A DNA stretch of 49,391 nucleotides from Acidimicrobiales bacterium (lineage in GTDB: Bacteria > Actinomycetota > Acidimicrobiia > Acidimicrobiales > VFJN01): positions 1 to 49,391 of the forward strand of contig JAUXRW010000037.1 in the NCBI GenBank assembly GCA_030681555.1. Direction: 5' to 3'. Under the pieces are notes generated by a model that did not search any database, was not told where the DNA came from, and saw only the letters and a program-made list of their open reading frames with translations. A program made the translations under genes and the position numbers. Shown piece by piece: positions 1-8,695 of the stretch (positions within the stretch are counted from its first letter, which is position 1; each line of letters opens with the position of its first letter).

Positions 1-76
1 CCAGCCCAGCCCGACCCACGCTCCCCGGGCCAAATTCGAGCGGAACTCGACCGGTTCCCCCACCCCACGCGAAACC

Positions 77-117
77 CGTCGTGGTTCTCCACTGCATCGT
101 CGTGGAGAACCACGACG
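77..117. repeat. Perfect 16-bp inverted repeat (hairpin) upstream of DUF559 gene
   Basis: Arms at 77-92 and 102-117 are exact reverse complements (16 of 16) with a 9-nt spacer at 93-101. The arm core reads GTCGTGGTTCTCCAC. There is no T-tract, so it is unlikely to be an ordinary intrinsic terminator. It lies 40 bp before the likely start of the AbiEi/DUF559 gene, and its right arm overlaps one copy of a 16-bp sequence that recurs just after that gene. Confidence 0.85.
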
Positions 118-122
118 AGTTC
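107..122 (+). repeat. 16-bp flanking repeat, left copy
   Basis: The sequence GAACCACGACGAGTTC at 107-122 occurs again, identical and in the same orientation, at 1138-1153. The two copies bracket the DUF559 gene and nothing else. The first 11 bases are part of the right arm of the perfect hairpin at 77-117. The unit itself begins with GAAC and ends with GTTC. Confidence 0.8.
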
Positions 123-157
123 CGGGCGTGTCACACGGCGCGCCCAGGCTTGTGGGG

Positions 158-1123
158 ATGATCGACGAGACGGAGCTTCGGGAGTTGGCGTCCCAGCAGC
201 ACGGCGTGGTCGCCGTCCACCAGGCGGAGGCGCTGGGATACACGAGACGGACCCGCGATGTCCTGGTCGACGGGCACCGCTGGGCGCGTGCGGCGCCCAG
301 AGTGCTCCGGCTCCCCGGTGCGCCGATCACCGACGCCCAAGCCGCCCTGATCGCCGTGCTGGATGCGGGACCCGGCGCGGCGCTGCGGGGTGAGTCGGCG
401 GCGGCATGGTGGGCGATCCCCGGGAACCTCCTCCTGCCTGCGCAGGTGGTGCGCCCGCGGTCCCGGCGCGATCTCTGGGACCGCGTCGGCGTGGCACACC
501 AGCCCCTCCTCCTCCCAGCTGACCACGTCGTCGTGCTGCAGGGCATTCCCACCGTCGTTCCCTGCCGTGCTCTGTTCGACGTCGCCGGGACCCAACGACG
601 GGGGGCCGAGATCCCATGGTGGGTCGAGCGGATGGCGCGCATGGTCGACACAGCCTGGGCGATGCGCCTCGTCAGCGGCCGTTCGCTGCATGCGATGTTC
701 GGTGCGCTCGCCCGGCGGGGCCGCCCCGGGATCGGCGTGATGCGCCAGGTGCTGGAGGACCGCGGTCTCGACTACGTGACGCCGGCCAGCGGCCTCGAGT
801 CCCGTGTGGCACAGATCCTTCGCCGGGCGGGCCAGCCACCCCTCCGTCGCCAGGTCGACAGCGGCGACGGCGATGGCTGGATCGGGCGCGTGGACTTCCG
901 AGATGCGTCGCTGCCGGTGGTCGTCGAGGTCCAGAGCGAGCGGTTCCACACCAGCAGGATCGACGCCCAGCTCGACGCACATCGCCGCAGTCTCCTCGCC
1001 ACTGCCGGGTTCGAGGTCGTGGAGATCCTGGAGTTCGAGGTGTGGCACCGTCCTCAGGAGGTCATTCGGAAGGTGGCGGAGGGGCGGCGCCGGGTCGCCG
1101 CCCGGATGCGGGCCGCCGCCTGA
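158..1123 (+). CDS. AbiEi-like winged-helix / DUF559 (Vsr-like nuclease fold) protein
   Basis: A 321-residue protein if translated from ATG 158; an in-frame GTG at 128 would add ten residues, but the sequence MIDETELRELASQQHGVV at the ATG looks like the usual beginning of this family. The N-terminal part resembles the AbiEi-type winged helix found in many actinobacterial solo genes. The C-terminal ~110 residues match the DUF559 pattern: RVDF with a conserved Asp, VVVEVQ with a conserved Glu, then an Arg/His-rich helix. That region is related to Vsr and PD-(D/E)XK nucleases, and the acidic residues are kept, so catalysis is possible. No toxin partner is adjacent. The gene stands alone between two 16-bp repeats and a perfect hairpin. 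The actual substrate is unknown; the antitoxin naming of this family is by domain similarity only. Confidence 0.75.
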   Translation: MIDETELRELASQQHGVVAVHQAEALGYTRRTRDVLVDGHRWARAAPRVLRLPGAPITDAQAALIAVLDAGPGAALRGESAAAWWAIPGNLLLPAQVVRPRSRRDLWDRVGVAHQPLLLPADHVVVLQGIPTVVPCRALFDVAGTQRRGAEIPWWVERMARMVDTAWAMRLVSGRSLHAMFGALARRGRPGIGVMRQVLEDRGLDYVTPASGLESRVAQILRRAGQPPLRRQVDSGDGDGWIGRVDFRDASLPVVVEVQSERFHTSRIDAQLDAHRRSLLATAGFEVVEILEFEVWHRPQEVIRKVAEGRRRVAARMRAAA

Positions 1124-1137
1124 CGCATCCACGAGCC

Positions 1138-1153
1138 GAACCACGACGAGTTC
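1138..1153 (+). repeat. 16-bp flanking repeat, right copy
   Basis: Identical to 107-122 and in the same orientation; it begins 15 bp after the DUF559 stop codon. Recognisable acyl-CoA ligase sequence begins about 20 bp further on, so this repeat may mark the edge of an inserted segment. Confidence 0.8.
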
Positions 1154-1174
1154 GCCGCGGGTGGGGGGCCAGGG

Positions 1175-1501
1175 CAGGCTCTGGAGCAGAACCCGGAGGC
1201 CCCCGAAGCTGCGGTGGTCGGCCTGCCGGACGAGCGCCTCGTCGAGGTGCCAGCTGCGGCGGTGCGGTCGGCCGACGCCACCACGCTCGAGCAGGCGGAC
1301 CTGCCGGCGTGGGCGAAGGACCGGCTGGCGGACTACAAGGTGCCCGAGCGCTTTGTCGCCGTCGTCGACCTGCCCCGCACCGGGACGAGCAAGGTCCAGA
1401 AGGCGGCCCTCCTCGACCTGTTCGACGCCGGCGATCCCGCCCCAGACGGCGCGCCGGCCGGAAGCTGGCCCCCGGTCAGCCGGAGGCGGTCGATGTCGTG
1501 A
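1175..1501 (+). pseudogene. Remnant of AMP-dependent acyl-CoA synthetase (C-terminal domain only)
   Basis: The frame ending at 1501 carries only the C-terminal lid domain of an acyl-CoA/fatty-acid ligase of the ANL superfamily. It shows EAAVVGLPDERLVEVPAAA followed by LADYKVPERFVAV and DLPRTGTSKVQKAALLDLF. The last segment holds the catalytic lysine position of the family (PRTxxGK, here PRTGTSK with a Ser insertion or substitution). About 400 residues of the adenylating domain are missing, and nothing before 107 resembles them. A GTG at 1214 could start a ~95-residue product, but this is most simply a decayed gene tail. It overlaps the convergent gene at 1476-1961 by 26 bp. Confidence 0.65.
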
Positions 1502-1961
1502 TCTCGTTGATGTCGACGATGAGTCGGCCGTCCTCCACCCGCGTGGGGTAAAAGCGCAGGCCGGTGCCGTCCGGCGGGTAGCTGACGTCTCGATCGCACG
1601 CGTTCACCAGCACCTGCTCCTCGCGGTCGATCTCGACCCGGCACTCCGGGCGGTCGGGGTCGAAGGCGCCGAAGGCGGACCAGCCCACGTCTGGGTCGTC
1701 GCCCTCGTGCTGCACGAAGAGGTCGCGGCCCTCGTTCACGAGGTCGGGGAAGAGGAAGGGCAGCCCGTCGCCCTCGTCGATCGACTCGGCCATGCCCTCG
1801 ACCCGCCCGGCGTCGAAGCGGTCGTCACCGAGCTTGATGTCGACGTCGCCCCGGTTGGCGGCCTGGGCTACCAGCCACGTGACGACGAGGAGGAGGAGCA
1901 CGCTCACGCCGGCGATCAGCAGCGCCTTGCCGGCGTGGCCGCGGCTCTGGGCTACGGGCAC
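1476..1961 (-). CDS. Hypothetical single-pass membrane protein
   Basis: A 161-residue protein from a GTG start. After a short basic N-terminus (MPVAQSRGHAGKA) there is one hydrophobic segment at about residues 13-32 (LLIAGVSVLLLLVVTWLVAQ). A ~125-residue acidic domain follows, probably extracytoplasmic. The latter contains two cysteines (PEC and NAC, 18 apart) and ends DGRLIVDIN. This general shape recalls a degenerate Rieske-like ferredoxin fold, but the CxH pairs of a real Rieske cluster are absent, so that is only a guess. It is divergent from sucC, with a 106-bp shared upstream region. Confidence 0.6.
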   Translation of the reverse strand: MPVAQSRGHAGKALLIAGVSVLLLLVVTWLVAQAANRGDVDIKLGDDRFDAGRVEGMAESIDEGDGLPFLFPDLVNEGRDLFVQHEGDDPDVGWSAFGAFDPDRPECRVEIDREEQVLVNACDRDVSYPPDGTGLRFYPTRVEDGRLIVDINEITTSTASG

Positions 1962-2067
1962 GGGCTGGGTTCCCTCGACTGGCTCGGCATCAGCGGCACG
2001 CCCCTAGTATCGGCCGACCCACCGCACGGTCGGAAACCGAGCCACCTCCACGGGAGCACCGTCACGC

Positions 2068-3216
2068 ATGGATCTCTATGAGTACCAGGGCAAGCAGTTC
2101 TTCGCGACGTACGGCATCCCGGTCTCGCCGGGGGAGGCGGTTCGCACGGTGGACGAGGCGGTGGCGGCGGCCGAGCGCATCGGCTACCCGGTGGTGGTGA
2201 AGGCCCAGGTGCAGGTCGGCGGTCGCGGGAAGGCCGGGGGCATCAAGCTGGCCGACGACGTCCACCAGGTGCGCACGCACAGCGAGGCGATCCTCGGCAT
2301 GGACATCAAGGGCCACACGGTGGAGGTCGTCTGGATCGAGCTCGCCTCCGACATCGCCGAGGAGTACTACGCCAGCTTCACGCTCGACCGCTCGGCCAAG
2401 CAGCACCTCGGGATGCTGTCGGCCCAGGGCGGCGTGGAGATCGAGGCGGTGGCCGAGTCCGACCCCGACGCCCTCGCGAAGATCTGGATCGACCCCGTCG
2501 ACGGCCTCACCGAGGAGGCGGCCCGGGCGTGGGTGGCGGCGGCCAAGCTGAACCCCGACGCCACCGAGGGCACAGTCGACATCCTCCGCAAGCTGTACAC
2601 GGCGTACACCGAGGGCGACGCGGATCTCACGGAGATCAACCCGCTGATCCTGACGCCGACCGGAGCGGTGCACGCGCTCGACGCGAAGGTGACCCTCGAC
2701 GGCAACTCGGTGTTCCGCCACCCGGACTACGAGCAGTACGAGGCGACCCAGGTGCGTGACGAGCGCGAGCAGGCGGCCCACGAGAAGGGCCTGCAGTACG
2801 TCGGCCTCGAGGGCTACGTGGGCGTGATCGCCAACGGGGCCGGGCTGGCGATGTCCACCGTCGACATCGTCAACCAGGTCGGCGGCAAGCCGGCCAACTT
2901 CCTCGACATCGGCGGCGGCGCCAACGCTGACGTGATGGCCGGCGCCCTCGAGGTCATCACCAACGACCCGAACGTCCGCTCCATCTTCATCAACATCTTT
3001 GGTGGCATCACGAAGGGCGACGAGGTGGCCAACGGCATCGTCACGGCGCTCGGTCGCGTCGACATCACCGTCCCGATCGTCATCCGCCTCGACGGCACGA
3101 ACGCCGACGCCGGACGGGCGATCCTCGAACCCCACCTGTCCGCCAAGCTGCAGCTCGCGCCCACCATGGTGGAAGCTGCCGAAGCCGTCGTCGCCGCTGC
3201 CGGCGCCCGGAGCTAG
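2068..3216 (+). CDS. sucC: Succinate--CoA ligase (ADP-forming) subunit beta
   Basis: A 382-residue protein, the normal length for SucC. It begins MDLYEYQGKQFFATYGIPV and has the ATP-grasp region (VVVKAQVQVGGRGKAGGIK), the metal-binding stretch DLTEINPLI and the C-terminal CoA-ligase part with NGAGLAM and DIGGGAN. With SucD it interconverts succinyl-CoA and succinate in the TCA cycle with substrate-level phosphorylation. The start is ATG 2068 with a GGGAG Shine-Dalgarno-like sequence about 10 bases upstream. sucD follows after 8 bp, so the two are co-transcribed. The upstream 106 bp is the likely promoter region. Confidence 0.97.
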   Translation: MDLYEYQGKQFFATYGIPVSPGEAVRTVDEAVAAAERIGYPVVVKAQVQVGGRGKAGGIKLADDVHQVRTHSEAILGMDIKGHTVEVVWIELASDIAEEYYASFTLDRSAKQHLGMLSAQGGVEIEAVAESDPDALAKIWIDPVDGLTEEAARAWVAAAKLNPDATEGTVDILRKLYTAYTEGDADLTEINPLILTPTGAVHALDAKVTLDGNSVFRHPDYEQYEATQVRDEREQAAHEKGLQYVGLEGYVGVIANGAGLAMSTVDIVNQVGGKPANFLDIGGGANADVMAGALEVITNDPNVRSIFINIFGGITKGDEVANGIVTALGRVDITVPIVIRLDGTNADAGRAILEPHLSAKLQLAPTMVEAAEAVVAAAGARS

Positions 3217-3224
3217 GAGCCTTC

Positions 3225-4121
3225 ATGGCCATCTTCGTCGACGAGAAGACCAAGGTCGTCTACCAGGGCCTCACCGGCTCGCAGGGCCGGTTCTACGGCC
3301 TGCTGAACCGTGATTACGGCACCCAGGTCGTGGCCGGCACCAACCCCAAGAAAGCCGGCACCGACGTGGACGGCGTCCCCGTCTACGCGTCGGTGGCCGA
3401 TGCCGTGGAGGCCACCGGCGCCACCGTGTCGTGCATCTTCATCCCGGCGCCGGGCGTGAAGGACGCGGTGATCGAGGCCGCCGGGGGCGGCGTGAAGCTC
3501 ATCGTCGCCATCACCGAGGGCGTCCCCGCCCACGACGAGGCGTGGTTCTTCAACAAGCTGAAGCGGGACTTCCCGGACGTGCAGCTGCTCGGTCCGAACT
3601 GCCCGGGCATCATCAGCCCCGGCAAGTGCAACATCGGCATCACGGCCGGCCACATCGCCAAGGCGCCGGTCGCCGGCAAGCCCAACGTCGGGATTGTCAG
3701 CCGGTCGGGCACGCTCACCTACCAAGCCCTCTACGAGCTCAAGCTCAACGACATCGGCGTCACCACCTGCGTCGGCATCGGCGGCGACCCCGTGCCCGGC
3801 ACCAGCTTCATCGACTGCCTCGCCGCCTTCGAGGCCGACGGCGACACCAAGGCCGTCATGATGATCGGCGAGATCGGCGGCTCGGCCGAGGAGGAGGCGG
3901 CCGCCTTCATCGCCGACAAGATGACGAAGCCGGTCGTGTCCTACGTCGCCGGCGTCACCGCGCCGGCCGGCAAGAAGATGGGCCACGCCGGCGCCATCGT
4001 CTCCGGCGGCAAGGGCACGGCGGCGGCCAAGCAGGAGGCCCTCCAGGCGGCCGGTGTCCGGGTCGGGCAGAACCCCACCGAGGCCGGCACCCTGATGGTC
4101 GAGGTCGTCAACGGGCTCTGA
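3225..4121 (+). CDS. sucD: Succinate--CoA ligase subunit alpha
   Basis: A 298-residue protein, full length for SucD. The CoA-binding Rossmann part is at the N-terminus ([11 protein letters not shown]). [19 protein letters not shown] and [16 protein letters not shown] are family signatures. The active-site histidine that is phosphorylated sits in [10 protein letters not shown] (about H254), and all of these are intact. It forms the heterodimer with SucC encoded immediately upstream. The short intergenic GAGCC serves as ribosome binding site. The next gene, a lipoprotein amidase, follows without a visible gap. Confidence 0.97.
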   Translation: MAIFVDEKTKVVYQGLTGSQGRFYGLLNRDYGTQVVAGTNPKKAGTDVDGVPVYASVADAVEATGATVSCIFIPAPGVKDAVIEAAGGGVKLIVAITEGVPAHDEAWFFNKLKRDFPDVQLLGPNCPGIISPGKCNIGITAGHIAKAPVAGKPNVGIVSRSGTLTYQALYELKLNDIGVTTCVGIGGDPVPGTSFIDCLAAFEADGDTKAVMMIGEIGGSAEEEAAAFIADKMTKPVVSYVAGVTAPAGKKMGHAGAIVSGGKGTAAAKQEALQAAGVRVGQNPTEAGTLMVEVVNGL

Positions 4122-4125
4122 CGCC

Positions 4126-4371
4126 GTCCGCCGGGTCCTCCTCGCGGCGCTGCTGACGGCAGCGTCGGCGGTCGGCTGCTCGCGAGCCGACGATCCCACG
4201 CTGCAGCCGGCAGACCGTCCGGCCAGCACGTCGGAAGGCGCAGCGCCCACGACGCCCACAACGCCCACGACGGCCGAGTCGACCACGACGACGGCGCCCC
4301 CGATCCCGTGGCCGCCCGTTCCCGCCGGGCCGGTCAAGGCGGTCGCCACCCCGACCGGCGTCGTCCTCGCT
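4126..4371 (+). other. In-frame lipoprotein signal and linker lacking a normal start codon
   Basis: Directly after the sucD stop, the reading frame of the amidase is open and encodes RRVLLAALLTAASAVGC. This is a basic n-region, a hydrophobic core and a good lipobox (AVGC, cysteine codon at 4177). A Pro/Thr/Ser-rich linker follows. The frame is open from 4096, but no ATG, GTG or TTG occurs in it before 4372. The true start must be non-canonical, or one base has been lost in the sequence or in evolution. The segment clearly belongs to the amidase. Confidence 0.7.
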
Positions 4372-5142
4372 GTGCTGCGCGAAGCAGGAGCGGGCACGTA
4401 CGTGGCCCGGTCTCCCTGTGGACGTGAGGTCACCGTGACCGGCACGCCCGTCACCGGCGCCACCGTCGTGCTCGACCCCGGTCACGGTGGGGTGGAGCCC
4501 GGCGCCCGCGGCCCGGCCGGCACCGCCGAGAAGGACGTCAACCTGGCGATCGCCCAGGAGGTCGAGCGACGGCTCGAGGCGCTCGGCGCGATCGTCGTCC
4601 TCACCCGCACGGGGGACTACCGGATCACGCTGGCCAGCCGGGCCGCCATCGCCACCGCTCTGACGCCGGTGCTCTTCCTCTCGATCCACCACAACGCCGA
4701 GCCCGACGCGCCGAGCCTCGGCCCTGGCAGCGAGACGTACTTCCAGATCCGGGATCCGGCGTCGAAGCGGGCTGCCGGCCTGGTCTACGAGGAGTTGATC
4801 CGCGCCCTGTCGCCGTTCGACGTCAGCTGGGTGGCGGACTCCGACGCCGGCGCCAAGTACCGCCTGGCCTCCGACGGCGGTGACTACTACGGCATCCTCC
4901 GGCGCAGCGCCGGGGTGCCGGCCGTCCTGTCCGAGGCCGCCTTCATCTCGAACGGTCCCGAGGAGGCGCTCCTGGTCGACCCGGCCTTCCAGGCCGCCGA
5001 GGCGGAGGCGTTCACCCGGGCCGTCGTCCGGTTCGTCACGACCGCCGACCCTGGTTCGGGCTTCGTCGAGCCGTACCCCCGCACCACGCCCGCCGGACCC
5101 GGCGGCGGCGCGGGAGGCTGCGTCGACCCGCCGCTCGCCTAG
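4372..5142 (+). CDS. N-acetylmuramoyl-L-alanine amidase (Amidase_3 family), probable lipoprotein
   Basis: The catalytic domain starts at VVLDPGHGG and continues with GTAEKDVNLAIA, LTRTGDYRITLASRAAIA, SIHHNAEPD and VLSEAAFISN. These supply the zinc ligands His, Glu and His, and the C-terminal catalytic Glu, of AmiC/CwlM-type enzymes. It cleaves the bond between muramic acid and the stem peptide in peptidoglycan. The 256-residue product from GTG 4372 is the first with a normal start codon. The preceding 82 codons encode a lipoprotein signal and a linker, so the mature enzyme is probably anchored outside the membrane. It follows sucD on the same strand and probably shares its transcript. It converges with the membrane protein at 5164-5607. 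Confidence 0.9.
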   Translation: MLREAGAGTYVARSPCGREVTVTGTPVTGATVVLDPGHGGVEPGARGPAGTAEKDVNLAIAQEVERRLEALGAIVVLTRTGDYRITLASRAAIATALTPVLFLSIHHNAEPDAPSLGPGSETYFQIRDPASKRAAGLVYEELIRALSPFDVSWVADSDAGAKYRLASDGGDYYGILRRSAGVPAVLSEAAFISNGPEEALLVDPAFQAAEAEAFTRAVVRFVTTADPGSGFVEPYPRTTPAGPGGGAGGCVDPPLA

Positions 5143-5163
5143 CTGGTCCGATCACAGAACGGG

Positions 5164-5607
5164 TCAGATGGAGGAGCGGCCGCTGGCCTGCTCCTCCCTG
5201 TACTTCATGAAGCCGCCGGCGGCGAAGGCCAGGGCGGCGAGTGTGGCCAGGAAGAGGCCCCACGCCCGGTCGACGTCGATGCCGAAGGCGCCGTCCTCGC
5301 CCATGATCAGCTTGAGGACCACAAGGATCGCGGAGAGGGCGCCAGCGGCGAGGAAGGCCTGCCCCCACGTGATGGGGAGGTCGGGAACGTTGGCGGTTCC
5401 GGCCTTGGTGAGCAGCACGACCGCCGCAGCGGCCAGCCCGAGCAGCGCGGGGATGCCGGCCCACACGAAGCCGACGTCCCATCCGTTGCCGCTCTCGCTG
5501 AAGCCGGCGACGCTCACCTCGAACCAGGGGAGGAACGAGGCGATGAACAGCACGAGGCCGGAGCCCGCTATGACCTTGTCGCTGGTGCTGAGCTTGCTGA
5601 GGTCCAC
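5164..5607 (-). CDS. Hypothetical four-helix membrane protein
   Basis: A 147-residue protein from a GTG start. It has four hydrophobic segments, roughly residues 13-30, 45-67, 82-102 and 115-134. The short opening MDLSKLSTSDKVIAGSG and the motif FLPWFEVSVAG are typical of small actinobacterial integral membrane proteins of unknown function. No catalytic residues are apparent. It is divergent from purN. Confidence 0.65.
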   Translation of the reverse strand: MDLSKLSTSDKVIAGSGLVLFIASFLPWFEVSVAGFSESGNGWDVGFVWAGIPALLGLAAAAVVLLTKAGTANVPDLPITWGQAFLAAGALSAILVVLKLIMGEDGAFGIDVDRAWGLFLATLAALAFAAGGFMKYREEQASGRSSI

Positions 5608-5742
5608 GATGGTCCGCCTCCAGGCTGGGGATGTGGTGCGGGGCCGACGCTAATCCAGACCGTGACCGGCACGACGGACCGACGGGGTCCCCCGGAGACG
5701 GCGCCGGGCCGGGGCCCCACAGGCGGCTGGTACGTTGCCGCG

Positions 5743-6324
5743 GTGCGCATCGCCGTCCTCGCGTCGGGGAGCGGGACCCTGCTCGACGCCATCCTCTCCG
5801 ATGGCATCCCGGTCGAACTCGTCGTGGTCGACCGACCGTCCCGCGCGACGGAGGTGGCGGCCGGGCACGGCGTGCCCGCCGTGCTCGTGGAGCGCACGAG
5901 CTTCGGTGCAGACTTCGACCGCGATGCCTACACCAAGGAGGCGGTCGGCGTCCTCGAGTCGGCTGCCATCGAGCTCGTCGTGATGGCCGGCTTCGGCACC
6001 GTCTTCGGTGAGCCGATCCACGACCGCTACGACGGCCGGATCCTCAACACCCACCCTGCGCTCCTGCCGGCCTTCAAGGGATGGCACGCCGTGCGGGATG
6101 CGCTGGCCGCCGGCGTCAAGGTCACGGGCTGCACGATCCACGTGGCCACGCTCGAGGTCGACGCCGGCCCGATCCTCGCCCAGGAGGCCGTGCCCGTCCT
6201 CGCCGAGGACGACGAGGCCTCCCTCCACGAGCGCATCAAGGCTGTGGAGCGCCGCCTCTACCCCGACACCATCCGCGCCGTCCTGGCCGACCCCTCGATC
6301 CTCCGGACGGAGCCGGCGTCCTGA
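5743..6324 (+). CDS. purN: Phosphoribosylglycinamide formyltransferase (GART)
   Basis: A 193-residue protein when started at GTG 5743 (RIAVLASGSGTLLDAILSDG), which matches the family N-terminus. A GTG at 5662 would add 27 low-complexity residues. It uses 10-formyl-THF to formylate GAR in purine synthesis. The catalytic Asn-x-His is in LNTHPALLPAFKG, and the Asp of the folate-binding loop is in VDAGPILAQEAVPV. The stop codon overlaps the purH ATG (TGATG), so the two are translationally coupled. Confidence 0.93.
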   Translation: MRIAVLASGSGTLLDAILSDGIPVELVVVDRPSRATEVAAGHGVPAVLVERTSFGADFDRDAYTKEAVGVLESAAIELVVMAGFGTVFGEPIHDRYDGRILNTHPALLPAFKGWHAVRDALAAGVKVTGCTIHVATLEVDAGPILAQEAVPVLAEDDEASLHERIKAVERRLYPDTIRAVLADPSILRTEPAS

Positions 6325-7835
6325 TGCGGGCCCTGCTCTCCGTGTACGACAAGACGGGCATCGTCGCCCTGGCCCGCGAGCTGCGCAGCCTCGGCTGGGA
6401 CATCGTCTCCAGCGGTGGCACCGCCACCGCCTTGCGCGAGGCCAACCTCGACGTCACGGACACGGCCGAGCTCACCGGCTTCCCTGCGATCCTCGGGCAC
6501 CGGGTCGTCACCCTCCACCCGAAGGTGCACGGCGGGATCCTGGCCGACCGACGCGACCCGGACCACCAGGCCGACATGGCCGCCTACGGCATCGACCCGA
6601 TCGACCTCGTGGTGGTGAACCTCTACCCGTTCCGGTCCAACCCGTCGATCGAGCTCATCGACGTGGGCGGTCCCACGATGGTGCGGGCCGCCGCGAAGAA
6701 CCACAAGGACGTGGGCGTCCTCACCGACCCCGCTGACTATCCGCAGGTGATCGAGGAGCTCAAGGGCGAGGGCGTGCTGTCGGCGGCCACGAAGCGGTCC
6801 CTGGCCCGCAAGGCCTTCGCCCACACGGCGGCCTACGACGCCGCCATCGTGGCCTGGCTGGACGAAGGCGACGACGCCCCGCTGCCGCCGACGCTCCACC
6901 TCGCCCTCGAGCGCGTCCAGGACCTGCGCTACGGCGAGAACCCCCACCAGACGGGGGCCCGCTACCGGCAGGTCGGCACGTCCTCGTGGTGGGACGACGT
7001 CACGCAGCACGGCGGTCTCGCCCTCAGCTACCTCAACCTCTTCGACGCCGACGCCGCCTGGGGCCTGGCCAACGACCTCGCCACCACGACCGGCCGGCCC
7101 GCCGTCGCCATCATCAAGCACGCCAACCCGTGCGGCGCCGCGGTGGCCGACACCCTCGACGAGGCCTACCAGCGCGCCTTCGAGTGCGACGAGCGCTCCG
7201 CGTTCGGCGGCATCGTCGCCCTCTCCCACGAGGTCGACGAGGCCACCGTGGCGCGCATGGTCGCCGCCGCGCAGGCCGACGTCGTCATCGCCCCCGGCTA
7301 CGCCGACGGCGTGATCGAGGCGCTCGCCAAGAAGCGCAAGAACACGCGCCTGCTCACGGCGGCCCCACCCACGCCCGACCCGCTGCAGATCCGTCAGCTC
7401 ACCGGCTCCTGGCTCGTGCAGGACGCGCACCACTTTGCGGCCGCGCGCGACGACTGGCGGGTCGTGACCAAGCGCGTGCCCACCGACGCGGAGTGGGTCG
7501 ACGCCGAGCTGGCGTGGCGCCTGGTGGGCTGGGTGAAGAGCAACTCCATCGTGCTCGTGAAGGACGGCACCGCCTGGGGCATCGGCGCCGGGCAGCAGAA
7601 CCGCGTGGAGGCCGGACAGATCGCAGCGGCGAAAGCGGCCGGCCGGGCGGCGGGGGGGGCTTGCGCGAGCGATGCCTTCTACCCGTTCCCCGACGGCATC
7701 GAGGCGGCGGCGGAGGCGGGGGTGGCCGTGGTCATCCAACCCGGCGGCTCGGTGAAGGACGACGACAACATCGCGAAGGCCGACGAGCTGGGTCTGTCGA
7801 TGGTCTTCACCGGAGAGAGGCACTTCCTGCATTGA
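6324..7835 (+). CDS. purH: Bifunctional AICAR formyltransferase / IMP cyclohydrolase
   Basis: A 503-residue protein from ATG 6324, which overlaps the purN stop by one base. The N-terminal MGS-like IMP cyclohydrolase domain begins [16 protein letters not shown] and contains [16 protein letters not shown]. The C-terminal AICAR transformylase domain contains [10 protein letters not shown], the Lys-His pair in [22 protein letters not shown] and [12 protein letters not shown]. It catalyses the last two steps of IMP synthesis. Its length is slightly short of the usual ~510-530 residues, with no missing motif. folD follows with an overlapping TTG start. Confidence 0.95.
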   Translation: MRALLSVYDKTGIVALARELRSLGWDIVSSGGTATALREANLDVTDTAELTGFPAILGHRVVTLHPKVHGGILADRRDPDHQADMAAYGIDPIDLVVVNLYPFRSNPSIELIDVGGPTMVRAAAKNHKDVGVLTDPADYPQVIEELKGEGVLSAATKRSLARKAFAHTAAYDAAIVAWLDEGDDAPLPPTLHLALERVQDLRYGENPHQTGARYRQVGTSSWWDDVTQHGGLALSYLNLFDADAAWGLANDLATTTGRPAVAIIKHANPCGAAVADTLDEAYQRAFECDERSAFGGIVALSHEVDEATVARMVAAAQADVVIAPGYADGVIEALAKKRKNTRLLTAAPPTPDPLQIRQLTGSWLVQDAHHFAAARDDWRVVTKRVPTDAEWVDAELAWRLVGWVKSNSIVLVKDGTAWGIGAGQQNRVEAGQIAAAKAAGRAAGGACASDAFYPFPDGIEAAAEAGVAVVIQPGGSVKDDDNIAKADELGLSMVFTGERHFLH

Positions 7836-8695
7836 CTGCCACCCATCTACCTGGGGCACCCGTCGCCGAGGCGGTGTTCGCCGACCTCGTCCCCCGGATC
7901 AAGGCGCTGGACGCGGCGGGGCACCCCATCGGACTCGGCACGCTGCTCGTCGGGAGTGACGGCGCCTCCGCCGGGTACATCCGGATGAAGCAGGAGAAGG
8001 CGGTCGAGCTGGGGATGACCGCCCCGCACATCCACCTGCCCGACGACGCAACGCAGGCCGACGTGCTGGCCGCGATCCGGCGGATGAACGAGGACCCCGC
8101 CGTCACGGCGTTCCTCGTCCAGCACCCCACGCCGCCGCAGATCGACTTCGACGCGGCCCTGCTCGCCATCGACCCCGACAAGGACGTCGACGGCCTCCAC
8201 CCGCTCAACATGGGCCGCCTGGCGCTCGGCATGCCGGGGCCGGTGCCGTGCACACCGGCCGGCATCGAGGCCCTGCTCGCGCAGCACGGCATCCCGGTGT
8301 CGGGCCGCAGCGTGTGCATCCTGGGCCGGGGCACGACACTCGGCCGTCCGCTGGCGCTGCTCCTGTCGCAGAAGCGCGACACGGCGAACGCCGCTGTCAC
8401 CGTGGTGCACACGGGCGTGCCCGACTGGCCCGAGCACACCCGGCGGGCCGACATCGTCATCGCGGCCGCCGGGGTCCCCGGGATCCTCCAACCGGAGCAC
8501 CTGACCCCGGGCGTGGTGGTCGTGGGCGGCGGCGTGCGCTACGAGGGCCGCCGGCTCCTTCCCGACGTGGACGAGCGGTGCGAGGAGGTGGCCGGCTGGA
8601 TCACGCCGCGCCTCGGTGGGGTGGGCCCGACCACGATCGCCATGCTGTTCCGCAACTGCGTCGAAGCCGCCGAGCGGAGCGCCGGCGGGCGCTGA
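7832..8695 (+). CDS. folD: Divergent methylene-THF dehydrogenase/cyclohydrolase (FolD family)
   Basis: A 287-residue protein. TTG 7832 is the only start that preserves the family N-terminus ([18 protein letters not shown]), and it overlaps the purH stop. Family marks are YIRMKQEKA with the catalytic lysine, [38 protein letters not shown] and [14 protein letters not shown]. Several normally rigid motifs are altered: QLPLP is QHPTP, GRSxxVGxP is GRGTTLGRP, and VIDVGIN is VVVVGGGV. It should convert 5,10-methylene-THF to 10-formyl-THF for PurN and PurH beside it. The cofactor preference or one of the two activities could differ from canonical FolD. Confidence 0.85.
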   Translation: MTATHLPGAPVAEAVFADLVPRIKALDAAGHPIGLGTLLVGSDGASAGYIRMKQEKAVELGMTAPHIHLPDDATQADVLAAIRRMNEDPAVTAFLVQHPTPPQIDFDAALLAIDPDKDVDGLHPLNMGRLALGMPGPVPCTPAGIEALLAQHGIPVSGRSVCILGRGTTLGRPLALLLSQKRDTANAAVTVVHTGVPDWPEHTRRADIVIAAAGVPGILQPEHLTPGVVVVGGGVRYEGRRLLPDVDERCEEVAGWITPRLGGVGPTTIAMLFRNCVEAAERSAGGR

